A DNA stretch of 64,000 bases from UBA2897 sp036733925 (lineage in GTDB: Bacteria; Bacillota; Negativicutes; Selenomonadales; Selenomonadaceae), in assembly GCA_036733925.1 (NCBI GenBank), contig DAIMZO010000003.1, positions 46,296 to 110,295 of the forward strand. Direction: 5' to 3'. Below the pieces are notes generated by a model. The model had not been told where the DNA came from and made no database searches. It was given only the letters and a program-made list of their open reading frames with translations. Below, piece by piece: positions 41,451-51,145 of the stretch (positions are counted from its first letter, which is position 1; every line of letters starts with the position of its first letter). The position numbers were made by a program, and so were the translations under genes.

Positions 41451-44138
41451 ATGGCAGATCAGGCAGAAGAAACGCGGGAGAACAACATTCCAAAGGTCTA
41501 CAACCCGCAGGCGTTCGAGAAAAAGTGGTACGAGTTCTGGGAGAAGAACAAATTCTTCCACGCGGAAGTCGATAAGCGGAAGAAGCCGTACAGCATGGTC
41601 ATCCCGCCGCCGAACGTAACGGGGCAGCTGCACATGGGCCACGCGCTCGACAACACGCTGCAGGATATCCTGATTCGCTATCACCGCATGCGCGGCTACA
41701 ATACGGTGTGGGTGCCGGGCTGCGATCATGCCGGCATCGCGACGCAGGCGAAGGTCGAGGGCAAGCTCCGCGAGGAGGGCACGACCCGCTACGAGCTCGG
41801 CCGCGAGAAGTTCCTCGAGCGCGTCTGGGACTGGAAGGAGAAGTTCGGCAGCCGCATCATGTTCCAGCTCCGCAGCCTCGGCTCGTCCCTCGACTGGGAT
41901 CGCGAGCGCTTCACGATGGACGAGGGCTGCAGCAAGGCCGTGCGCGAGGCGTTCGTCTCGCTCTATGAGCAGGGCCTCATCTATCAGGGCACGCGCATCA
42001 CGAACTGGTGCCCGTCCTGCAACACGGCCATCTCGGATATCGAGGTCGAGCATGAGACGGAGCAGGGCCATCTCTGGCACCTCCGCTACCCGGTCAAGGG
42101 CGAGGAAGGCCGCTATGTCGAGATTGCGACCACGCGTCCGGAGACGATGTTCGGCGATACGGGCGTCGCGGTGCACCCGGATGATGCGCGCTACAAGAAT
42201 CTCGTCGGCAAGACGCTGATCCTGCCGCTCGTCGGCCGCGAGATCCCGCTTTTCGCGGACGAATACGTCGACCAGTCGTTCGGTACCGGCGCGGTCAAGG
42301 TCACGCCGGCGCATGACCCGAACGACTTCGAGATGGGCGAGCGCCATCATCTCGAGCAGATCAAGGTCATCGGCAACACGGGTAAGATGCTCGAGGGCGC
42401 CGGCAAATACGAGGGCATGGACCGCTACGAATGCCGCAAGGCGCTCGTCGCGGAGCTTGAGGAGAAAGGCTATCTCGTCTCGGTCGAGGATCATGAGCAC
42501 GCGGTCGGTCATTGCTCGCGCTGCCATTCGACCATCGAGCCGCTCGTCTCGAAGCAGTGGTTCGTGAAGATGGACACGCTCGCGAAGCCGGCCATCGAGG
42601 CGGTGAAGGACGGGCGCATCCAGTTCGTGCCGGAGCGCTTCACGAAGATCTACATCAACTGGCTCGAGAATATCCGCGACTGGTGCATCTCGCGCCAGCT
42701 CTGGTGGGGCCACCGCATCCCGGCCTGGTACTGCGATGACTGCGGCGAAACGAGCGTCTCGCGTACGGATCTCACAGAGTGCCCGCACTGCCACAGCAAG
42801 CACATCCATCAGGATGAGGACGTGCTCGATACGTGGTTCAGCTCCGGCCTTTGGCCGATTGAGCTCTTCGGCTGGCCGGATCATGCGGACAGCGACGAAT
42901 TCCATCAATTCTACCCGACGGCGACGCTCGTCACGGGCTACGATATCATCTTCTTCTGGGTCGCGCGCATGGTCATGATGGGCCTCGCGTTTGGTAAGGA
43001 TGTGCCGTTCCACCATGTATTCATCCACGGCCTCGTGCGCGACAGCCAGGGCCGCAAGATGAGCAAGTCGCTCGGCAACGGCATCGACCCGGTCGAGGTT
43101 ATCGAGAAGTACGGCGCCGATACGCTACGCTTCATGCTGATCACGGGCAACACGCCGGGCAACGACATGCGCTTCTACTGGGAACGCGTCGAGAGCGCGC
43201 GCAACTTCGCAAACAAGATCTGGAACGCCTCGCGCTACATCCTCATGAATATCGAAGGCTTCGACGCGTCGTTCCAGCCGGAGGACGCGGACTATACGCT
43301 CGCGGATTGCTGGATCCTCTCGCGCTACGCGAAGACCGCGGCAGGCGTCACGGAGAACCTCGAGAAGTTCGAGCTCGGCGAGGCCGCGCGCACGATCTAC
43401 GATTTCCTCTGGAACGAGTTCTGCGACTGGTACATCGAGCTCACGAAAGCGCGCCTCTACGACAAGGAGAACCCGCGCGCGAAGAACACGGCGCTCCACG
43501 TGCTCTCGTATGTCCTCGAGCATACGCTGCGCCTGCTGCACCCGTTCATGCCGTTCCTGACCGAGGAGATCTGGCAGAAGGTGCCGCATGACGAGAGCGT
43601 GCCAAGCATCATGATCGCGGACTGGCCGGAGGGCGGCAAAGAGCTCGTCAACGAGGCTGCGGAGACGCAGATGACGGCCATCATGGAGACCATCAAGACT
43701 GTCCGCAACCTGCGCGCGGAAGTCGGCGCTGCGCCGGGCCACCACAGCGAGGTCATGCTGCACTTCACGGAGGAGTCCCTGCGCCCGGTGTTCGAGGCGA
43801 ACGAGAGCTATCTGACAAAGCTCGCGGCGGCGGAGCCCGTGACCATCCTCGCGGACGGCGCGGCCCCGGAGAACGCGATGGTCGGCGTCGTGCAGGGCGT
43901 CGAGATCTTCCTGCCGCTCAAGGGCCTCATCGACGTCGAGAAGGAGACGGCACGCCTCGAGAAAGAGAAAGAGAAGCTCGCGAAGGAAATCGCGCGCCTC
44001 GGCAAGAAGCTTGGCAACGAGGGCTTCCTGAAGAAAGCGCCGGCACAGGTCGTCGAGGGCGAGAAAGAGAAGCAGAAGAACTATCAGGAAAAGCTCGCAT
44101 CGGTCGAGAAGCGCATCGCCGACCTCGCGAAACTCTGA
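41451..44138 (+). CDS. valS: Valine-tRNA ligase
   Basis: ValRS charges tRNA-Val and edits threonine. The 895-residue product has PPPNVTGQLHMGHALDNT (HIGH motif, about 46-58), the editing-domain TTRPETMFGDTGVAVHP, KMSKSLGNGIDP near 526-537, and the C-terminal coiled coil (VEKETARLEKEKEKLAKEI). AGGAGG at 41438-41443 sets ATG 41451. No T-box is present, unlike many Firmicute valS genes; a short attenuator-like leader is seen instead. Confidence 0.96.
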   Translation: MADQAEETRENNIPKVYNPQAFEKKWYEFWEKNKFFHAEVDKRKKPYSMVIPPPNVTGQLHMGHALDNTLQDILIRYHRMRGYNTVWVPGCDHAGIATQAKVEGKLREEGTTRYELGREKFLERVWDWKEKFGSRIMFQLRSLGSSLDWDRERFTMDEGCSKAVREAFVSLYEQGLIYQGTRITNWCPSCNTAISDIEVEHETEQGHLWHLRYPVKGEEGRYVEIATTRPETMFGDTGVAVHPDDARYKNLVGKTLILPLVGREIPLFADEYVDQSFGTGAVKVTPAHDPNDFEMGERHHLEQIKVIGNTGKMLEGAGKYEGMDRYECRKALVAELEEKGYLVSVEDHEHAVGHCSRCHSTIEPLVSKQWFVKMDTLAKPAIEAVKDGRIQFVPERFTKIYINWLENIRDWCISRQLWWGHRIPAWYCDDCGETSVSRTDLTECPHCHSKHIHQDEDVLDTWFSSGLWPIELFGWPDHADSDEFHQFYPTATLVTGYDIIFFWVARMVMMGLAFGKDVPFHHVFIHGLVRDSQGRKMSKSLGNGIDPVEVIEKYGADTLRFMLITGNTPGNDMRFYWERVESARNFANKIWNASRYILMNIEGFDASFQPEDADYTLADCWILSRYAKTAAGVTENLEKFELGEAARTIYDFLWNEFCDWYIELTKARLYDKENPRAKNTALHVLSYVLEHTLRLLHPFMPFLTEEIWQKVPHDESVPSIMIADWPEGGKELVNEAAETQMTAIMETIKTVRNLRAEVGAAPGHHSEVMLHFTEESLRPVFEANESYLTKLAAAEPVTILADGAAPENAMVGVVQGVEIFLPLKGLIDVEKETARLEKEKEKLAKEIARLGKKLGNEGFLKKAPAQVVEGEKEKQKNYQEKLASVEKRIADLAKL

Positions 44139-44180
44139 GCATATCGCATGGCCTATTCTTCGTTGAAGGAGAACCAGACA

Positions 44181-45554
44181 ATGAACTATGAGGAATCCCT
44201 CGCGTGGCTGGAAGAGCTCGGCGTGTTCGGCAGCCGCCTCGGCTTGTCGCGGATCCGCCGCCTGCTCCAGATGCTCGGCAATCCGCAGGACAAGTACCGC
44301 ACCATCCACGTGACGGGTACGAATGGCAAGGGCTCGGTCACGGCGATGCTCACCGAGATCCTGCAGCGCTCCGGCCTGCATACGGGCTGCTACTCGTCGC
44401 CGCATCTCGTCTCCTATACGGAGCGCGTGCGCGTCGACGGGCAGGATATCCCCGAGGAGAACTTTGCCGCGTACCTGACCGAGGTTCGCGCGGCGGTCGA
44501 CGCAATCGTCGCGGACGGGCATGAGAGCCCGACGCAGTTTGAGGTGCTAACCGCGCTGGCATTCTTGTACTTCGCGAAGCGCGAGGTGCAGACGGCTGTC
44601 ATCGAGGTCGGTCTCGGCGGGACGCTCGACTCGACGAATGTCATCACGCCGGAAGTTTCGGTCATCACAAACGTCACGTTCGAGCATGCCGACCGCCTCG
44701 GCGGCACCATCGAGAGCATCGCGGAGAACAAAGCGGGCATCATCAAGGAGGGCGTCCCCGTCGTGACGGCGGCCAGCGGTATCCCCCTAGACATCATCCG
44801 GCAGACCGCGGAGGAAAAGAACGCGGATCTCTTCGTGCTCGGCGAGGACTTCTGCGCCAATCCGGTATCGGCCGCGGAGGCTGCGGACTCGTATGCCCGG
44901 GAGGGCGCGGAACCGCCGTGCGGCCATACGCAGCATTTTTCCTTCACGTCGCATCTCATGGGTATCGAGCCGAGCCTGCTCGACCTGCATCTGCTCGGCT
45001 CCTATCAGGTTCAGAATGCCGCGGTCGCTGTCATGACGGCCGAGGTGTTGCATCATAGCGGCGAGCGGATCAAAGAGTCTGCCATCCGCGAGGCCCTACG
45101 CTTTGTGCGGTGGCCCGCGCGGTTCGAGCACATGTGCGTCAGCGGGCAGGACATCGTCATCGACGGGGCGCACAATCCGGACGGCGCGCGCGTCCTGCGC
45201 GAAAGCCTCGATGTGGAGGACACGGCGCGCGAGCGCGTGTACATCCTCGGTATCCTTGGCGACAAGGACCGCGGCCTGATGCTCGGCGAGCTGCTGCGTC
45301 CTGACGACACGGTCATCGTGACGCCGCCGCAGTCGGAGCGTGCGGGGAGCCTTGCGGCCCTCGCGGATCTCGCGCGGCCGCTCGCCGCAAGCGTCGAGTG
45401 CTATGCGGACAACGACCGGGCGCTCGCGCGCGGCTTCGAGCTCGCAGGCGGTGAGAAGCTGCTGATCCTTGCGGGGTCGCTCTACCTCGTCGGCGGCCTG
45501 CGGCAGAAGCTGATTGACCGTCAGAGACAGGAAGAAAAGGGAGGCGGGAACTGA
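44181..45554 (+). CDS. folC: Folylpolyglutamate / dihydrofolate synthase
   Basis: FolC adds glutamate to folates in the cytoplasm. The 457-residue product has the P-loop VTGTNGKGSVTAML (about 38-51), the LGRYSSPH-type LHTGCYSSPHLVSYTERV, ATP-grasp-like GLGGTLDSTNVITPEVSVITNV, and GAHNPDGARVL in the ligase C-domain. ATG 44181 follows AGGAGA; the upstream ATG 44148 lies within the valS 3' margin and has no site. The stop overlaps the next start (TGATG). Confidence 0.93.
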   Translation: MNYEESLAWLEELGVFGSRLGLSRIRRLLQMLGNPQDKYRTIHVTGTNGKGSVTAMLTEILQRSGLHTGCYSSPHLVSYTERVRVDGQDIPEENFAAYLTEVRAAVDAIVADGHESPTQFEVLTALAFLYFAKREVQTAVIEVGLGGTLDSTNVITPEVSVITNVTFEHADRLGGTIESIAENKAGIIKEGVPVVTAASGIPLDIIRQTAEEKNADLFVLGEDFCANPVSAAEAADSYAREGAEPPCGHTQHFSFTSHLMGIEPSLLDLHLLGSYQVQNAAVAVMTAEVLHHSGERIKESAIREALRFVRWPARFEHMCVSGQDIVIDGAHNPDGARVLRESLDVEDTARERVYILGILGDKDRGLMLGELLRPDDTVIVTPPQSERAGSLAALADLARPLAASVECYADNDRALARGFELAGGEKLLILAGSLYLVGGLRQKLIDRQRQEEKGGGN

Positions 45555-47071
45555 TGGGGAAAAGCCAGCAAGACGCGCTTTCGCGCGGCGTCGCCGCAAA
45601 GCGCAAGGCCATTGCGCACACGCGCCGCGCCATGCGGTTCCGCCGCGGGGCATGGTACATGCTGCTCGCGGAGACGTTCCTGCTCGCACTCTGGCCGGCC
45701 GGGGCGACGATTGCCCTGCTCATCGGCATCGTGCTGCTGCTCGGCCGCGCAAAGACGGATGCGGACTTCCATTTCCGCCATTTGCCGCTCGACCTGCCCA
45801 TCGGGCTGTTCATCCTGCTTTCGGCGCTCTCAATCCTCGTATCGCCGGATCGCGGGTTCAGCTTCTACAACTGGTACAACCTCGTCGGTGCCTACGCGCT
45901 GACGTATTTCCTCGCGGGGCAGACCGTCCGCGACGCGAAGCAGCTGCGGGCCATGCTCGCGGCGCTCGGCGCGGCGGCCGTGCTCGTCGTTGCCTATGGG
46001 TTCTATCAGTACGTGTTCGGCATCGATATCTCGTCGATGAAATGGGTCGATGGCAATGCGTTCCCGGAACTGCGGAAACGCGTGTTCTCGACCTGGGAGA
46101 ACCCGAACATCCTCGCCGGCTACCTCGACGTCATGCTCGCGCTCGCGTTCGGCCTGTTCCTGAAAGCCAAGCAGAAGGAAAAGCGCATCGTGCTCGGCGG
46201 TTGCATGCTGCTGCTTGCGGTGTGCCTCGCGATGACCTACGCGCGCGGGGCACTGCTCGTCGCGGCGGTGATCTTCGCCGGCTACGGTCTGCTGAAGGAC
46301 TGGCGGATCCTCGTGGCGTGCATTGTCGTCGCCGTCATCGCTTTTGCGGCGGATCCGCTGCTCTATGAGCGCGTGACCTCCGTCTTCACGAAGATCGATA
46401 CGTCTTCGGAGATGCGCATCGCGTTCTGGGAGGCGACCATCGCGATGATCCAGGATCATCCGTTCCTCGGCATCGGCTGGGGTGCGTACTGGATGGTCTA
46501 TCCGGAGTACGATTTCTACCTGCAGGGTGCGCCCATCAAGATCGTGCACGCGCATAATTTCTATCTGAACTATATGGCAGAAATCGGAATCCCGGGCGCG
46601 CTGGCCTTTTTCGGATATTTCTTCGGCTCGATGTGGCTCGCGCTCCGGAAACGGCTGCATATCGTCCCGCCGGTCCGGAAGCCGCAGCCCTACGACCTTG
46701 CGGAGGACGGCGTCGACGGTGCGCTGAAGAGCGTGCAGGAGAATCTTGCGGCACAGGAGGAAAAGCCGCGCTTCGCCTTTGACTGGAGCTGCGTCCGCCG
46801 CTGGAACCGTGAGGAAATCGTCAATGGCGCGATGCTCGGGCTCGGGCTCGCGTTCGTGTCCATCGCGCTGAACGGGCTGACCGATGATCTGCTGTTCAAC
46901 ATCCCGTCGTCCATGCTGCTCTGGCTCATGGCGGCGATGATCGGCGCGGGGACGCGCTGGATCGAGCAGAACGGCGCGGATGGGCAGGAAGAAGCCATTG
47001 TGGAAAAGGAGGTGCCGCATGACCGCGACAAAGGAGAAAAAACCAGCGACCATCTCCAAGGCGACGATTGA
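45554..47071 (+). CDS. O-antigen ligase-like membrane protein (Wzy_C family)
   Basis: The 505-residue product has about 11 helices and the Wzy/WaaL large loop with PNILAGYLDVMLALAFGLFL (about 180-200) and the conserved FWEATIAMIQDHPFLGIGWGAYW, PHxHNxYL-like VHAHNFYLNYMAEIGIPG that supplies the catalytic His. It would link or polymerise a glycan on the outer face of the inner membrane. The start ATG overlaps the folC stop. Which polymer it uses is not decidable here. Confidence 0.85.
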   Translation: MGKSQQDALSRGVAAKRKAIAHTRRAMRFRRGAWYMLLAETFLLALWPAGATIALLIGIVLLLGRAKTDADFHFRHLPLDLPIGLFILLSALSILVSPDRGFSFYNWYNLVGAYALTYFLAGQTVRDAKQLRAMLAALGAAAVLVVAYGFYQYVFGIDISSMKWVDGNAFPELRKRVFSTWENPNILAGYLDVMLALAFGLFLKAKQKEKRIVLGGCMLLLAVCLAMTYARGALLVAAVIFAGYGLLKDWRILVACIVVAVIAFAADPLLYERVTSVFTKIDTSSEMRIAFWEATIAMIQDHPFLGIGWGAYWMVYPEYDFYLQGAPIKIVHAHNFYLNYMAEIGIPGALAFFGYFFGSMWLALRKRLHIVPPVRKPQPYDLAEDGVDGALKSVQENLAAQEEKPRFAFDWSCVRRWNREEIVNGAMLGLGLAFVSIALNGLTDDLLFNIPSSMLLWLMAAMIGAGTRWIEQNGADGQEEAIVEKEVPHDRDKGEKTSDHLQGDD

Positions 47072-47663
47072 CCGTCTGCCGCTCTACTTCCGCACGCTGC
47101 GGCTCGCACAGGACGAGGGCATCGACATCATCTCGTCCGAGGAGCTCGGCCGCAGGCTCGGCATCACGGCTGAGCAGATCCGCAAAGACCTCGCCTCGTT
47201 CGGTCAGTTCGGCAAGAAGGGCGTCGGCTACTACGTCAACGAGCTCAAGCGCAACGTCGGGCAGATCCTCGGCCTCGACCACCACTGGAACATCGCCATC
47301 GTCGGCATCGGGCACCTCGGCGTCGCGCTCGCGAACTATCAGAACTTCGTGACGCTCGGCTTCAATCTCGTCGCGCTGTTCGATCAGGATCCGAACGTCA
47401 TCGGCTCGCGCGTCAACCACGTCAAGGTCGAGGACATCCACGACCTCAAGCACATCGTCAAGGAGCGCAACATCCAGATCGGCATCATCGCCGTCCCGGC
47501 CGCATTCGCGCAGGGCGTCGCCGACCAGCTCGTCGCCGCCGGCGTCAAAGGCATCTGGAACTTCGCACCCATCAAGATGCAGGTTCCCCAGAGCATGCAC
47601 ATCGTCAACGAAGATCTCTCTATCGGCCTCTCCAGCCTTTCCTACCATATCACGAGAATGTAG
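47019..47663 (+). CDS. rex: Redox-sensing transcriptional repressor Rex
   Basis: Rex represses fermentation genes and leaves DNA when NADH is high. The 214-residue product has an N-terminal winged helix (TIDRLPLYFRTLRLAQDEG, SSEELGRRLGITAEQIRKDL) and a Rossmann domain (VGIGHLGVALANY). ATG 47019 follows AAGGAGG and overlaps the ligase gene by 53 bases in another frame, so translation is coupled. I found no Rex-type TTGTGAA half-site pair at the dehydrogenase promoter by eye. Confidence 0.95.
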   Translation: MTATKEKKPATISKATIDRLPLYFRTLRLAQDEGIDIISSEELGRRLGITAEQIRKDLASFGQFGKKGVGYYVNELKRNVGQILGLDHHWNIAIVGIGHLGVALANYQNFVTLGFNLVALFDQDPNVIGSRVNHVKVEDIHDLKHIVKERNIQIGIIAVPAAFAQGVADQLVAAGVKGIWNFAPIKMQVPQSMHIVNEDLSIGLSSLSYHITRM

Positions 47664-47709
47664 TAGGGCGGGACAGATTCATTCATACTTGCCACACGCA
47701 CAAGAAATT

Positions 47710-47746
47710 GCAGCATAGTCTATATCTTTGGCTATGCTGCTTTTTT
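47710..47746 (+). terminator. Intrinsic terminator after rex
   Basis: GCAGCATAG pairs with CTATGCTGC across a 13-base loop, followed by TTTTTT. Confidence 0.85.
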
Positions 47747-47872
47747 CATTTCAAGCAGGAATGGGAGCCATTAATGCCGAAATGTATGCGAGTTAGAAAC
47801 ACGACGAAGAAAAGAGCGCGTGAATTAGGTGGGGGATAGTGTGCTGACGTTCTTTCTATAGGAGGCAGAGCT

Positions 47873-48325
47873 TTGAAGATACTCGTTGATGCGGATGCCT
47901 GCCCGGTTGTGCGGCAGACGGAAAGGATTGCTGCAAAACGCCATATCCCTGTCCTGCTGCTCTGCGATACGAATCATGTGCTGCAATCGGATTACAGTGA
48001 GGTGCTGACAATCGGTGCCGGCGCGGATGCCGTGGACCTCGCTTTGGTGAATCGCTGCGAGAAGAACGATATCGTCGTTACGCAGGATTACGGTGTGGCG
48101 GCCATGGCTTTAGGGAAGGGCGCCTATCCCATCCATCAGAAAGGCTTCTGGTATACGGACAGGAATATCGACAAGTTGCTCGCGGAGCGGCATATCATGA
48201 AGAAAGCACGCTGGTCAAAGCAAAAAATCCACCTGCACGGCCCGCGGAAGCGGACGCCGGAAGATGATGAGCATTTTTCTAAGAGCTTGGAGGATTTGAT
48301 TCAGCATATTCAAAAGCAAAAGTAA
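47873..48325 (+). CDS. YaiI/YqxD family protein (DUF188)
   Basis: The 150-residue product starts KILVDADACPVVRQT at TTG 47873 with AGGAGGCAG upstream. PIN-like nuclease features are the early Asp pair (DADACP) and TQDYGVAAMAL, ending KGxFWYTDRNIDKLLAERH. Function is not established. The gene is lower in GC than its neighbours, a hint of a different history. Confidence 0.85.
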   Translation: MKILVDADACPVVRQTERIAAKRHIPVLLLCDTNHVLQSDYSEVLTIGAGADAVDLALVNRCEKNDIVVTQDYGVAAMALGKGAYPIHQKGFWYTDRNIDKLLAERHIMKKARWSKQKIHLHGPRKRTPEDDEHFSKSLEDLIQHIQKQK

Positions 48326-48402
48326 AAGAGTGATGCGCCAGAATGAAGAAGAAATCGAAATTCCCTTTGTTCCGCTGTGGGCATGATGATCCTGATGTAC
48401 AG

Positions 48403-48436
48403 AAAAGCTCCGTATGTGCTGTCATACGGAGCTTTT
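48403..48436. terminator. Bidirectional terminator between YaiI and aminotransferase genes
   Basis: AAAAGCTCCGTATG, loop TGCTGT, CATACGGAGCTTTT; perfect 14-bp stem with A/T flanks. Confidence 0.88.
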
Positions 48437-48449
48437 GTCGTATATGATT

Positions 48450-49639
<1,190 letters not shown>

Positions 49640-49640
<1 letters not shown>

Positions 49641-50119
49641 CAGGGGGACACCACCAATCTGCGGTCTTTCTCTTCATCGTTGATGATCGTGCCGTCTTTC
49701 TTGTACGGCTTCAGCATGAAATGGCTGCGCGTCGCCGTGACGCCCTCGATGGTCGAGAGGCGGGTTGCGACGAAGTTTGCGATATCCTTCAGGGATTTGC
49801 CCTCGATGATGACCATGAGGTCAAAGCTGCCGCTCATGAGGTAGACCGTGCGCACCTCGTCGAAGCGGTAGATGCGCTCGGCAATCGCGTCGAAGCCGAC
49901 TTCGCGCTGCGGCGTCAGATTGATCTCGATCATGGCCGTGACTTTCTCATCGCCAATCTTCTCCCAGTCGATGAGGGTGTTGTAGGACAGGATGACCTTG
50001 TCCTTCTCGAGCTTCTGGATGTCCTGCTCGACTTCGTACTCGCTCTTGCCGAGAATCGGAGCGAGCTCGCTGACCGGGCGGCGGGCGTCGTTCTCGAGGA
50101 GCTCTAAGAGTTCTCGCAT
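49640..50119 (-). CDS. Lrp/AsnC-family transcriptional regulator
   Basis: The 159-residue product begins MRELLELLENDARRPVSELAPILG, an AsnC-type helix-turn-helix (about 1-60), then a RAM ligand domain (EVTAMIEINLTPQREVGFD, RTVYLMSGSFDLMVIIEGKS). Such regulators sense amino acids. ATG at 50117-50119 follows AGGAGGT. It is the first gene behind the T-box and is translationally coupled to the aminotransferase. Confidence 0.88.
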
Positions 50120-50145
50120 GAATATTACCTCCTGAAATGCTGACA

Positions 50146-50175
50146 CAAAAAGCCCCGTCCCAGAAAGGACGGGGC
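50146..50175 (-). terminator. T-box terminator
   Basis: Minus-strand GCCCCGTCC pairs with GGACGGGGC across a 6-base loop, then TTTTT. Its formation competes with the antiterminator holding the T-box. Confidence 0.85.
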
Positions 50176-50370
50176 ATACTTCCCGTGGTACCACCTTAAT
50201 CGCAGGCCCAAAGGGCTGCACTCGAAGCCTTAACGCGGCGGACGGCGCGGCTTCATGGGGCCGCGCGGCTCAGAATCAGCTTTCCGGCAGGCTCCGTCAT
50301 CCGCTCGCACCGAACGCGGACTCTCTTCGGCGTCCCTCTGCCGTACTCTTTTCTTCATCGCTGTTGTCTG
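50146..50370 (-). ncRNA. T-box leader RNA controlling the Lrp-aminotransferase operon
   Basis: On the minus strand the leader has AAGAAAAGAGTACGG, the AGAGAG and GGTGCGAGC Stem I elements, and the T-box AAGGTGGTACCACGGGA (50197-50181), whose UGGU can pair with the NCCA end of an uncharged tRNA. It ends in a terminator (50175-50146). The specifier lies in GGAAAGCTGATTCTGAGC; the most likely codon is CUG (Leu), with GCU or GAU as alternatives. The tRNA identity is inference. Confidence 0.85.
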
Positions 50371-50375
50371 AAAAC

Positions 50376-50405
50376 ATCATAGCACGGATGGACAGAAAAA
50401 TGCAA
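50376..50405 (-). promoter_or_regulatory. Promoter of the T-box transcript
   Basis: Minus-strand TTGCAT (50405-50400) and TATGAT (50381-50376), 18-base spacer. Confidence 0.7.
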
Positions 50406-50481
50406 GGACTTTTTTCAGAGGACATTCTGCCTGCCTGCGGAAAGGGACATCTGTCTATACGAAAAAATATCTCTGTCTTTC

Positions 50482-50510
50482 TTGCATAAACGCCAGCAAT
50501 CCGTTACAAT
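50482..50510 (+). promoter_or_regulatory. Promoter of the YhcH-family gene
   Basis: TTGCAT (50482-50487) and TACAAT (50505-50510), 17-base spacer. Confidence 0.7.
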
Positions 50511-50571
50511 AAAGAGAGAATGTGCCGACATTTGCGGGGCACGGAGTTGAAAAGGAATTGAGGGATTCGAT

Positions 50572-51045
50572 ATGTTTGTAGGTATGGTTTCGGTGCTCGA
50601 CGAGGGCTATCTCCATTATCCCGCGATCATCCAGCAGGCGCTCCGCTATCTGCGCGCGCAGGATTTCACGAAGATGCCGGATGGCACCTATACGGTCGAC
50701 GGTACGGAGATCAAGGCGAGCGTGCAGCGCTACATGACGAAGCTGGCAGCGCAGTGCCGCCCGGAGTCGCATCAGAAATTCGTCGATATCCAGTTCATCG
50801 CCGAGGGCGAGGAGTGCATGGGCTGGTGCCCACTGAGCCCGAGCCTGACGGTATCCGAGCCGTACGACGCGCAGAAGGACGTCGGTTTTTTCGAGAAGCT
50901 CGTGCCGGACAGCGGCGTCGTGCTGAGCCCCGGCGCGTTCGCCGTGCTCTACCCTGAGGACGTGCATCGCCCGAAAGGGGCCGTCGATGGCAAGCCGGTG
51001 CACGTCACGAAGGTCGTCGTGAAGATCCCGGTCGACGCATTATAA
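50572..51045 (+). CDS. YhcH/YjgK/YiaL (DUF386) family protein
   Basis: The 157-residue cupin-like protein shows HQKFVDIQFIAEGEECMGW and the metal-ligand EDVHRPKGAVDGKPVHVTKVVVKI tail of the family. Members act on sugar anomers or sialic acid breakdown. ATG 50572 has GAGGGA upstream. No sugar operon is adjacent, so it stands alone between the T-box operon and purL. Confidence 0.85.
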   Translation: MFVGMVSVLDEGYLHYPAIIQQALRYLRAQDFTKMPDGTYTVDGTEIKASVQRYMTKLAAQCRPESHQKFVDIQFIAEGEECMGWCPLSPSLTVSEPYDAQKDVGFFEKLVPDSGVVLSPGAFAVLYPEDVHRPKGAVDGKPVHVTKVVVKIPVDAL

Positions 51046-51145
51046 CAACATAGCATGCAAAGGCGCAGTGGATCGGTGAGGGTCTGCTATGCCTTTCTTT
51101 TCTATCTTTTTCAGTGGTTCACACAGGTTGGAGGAAATAGCAGAG

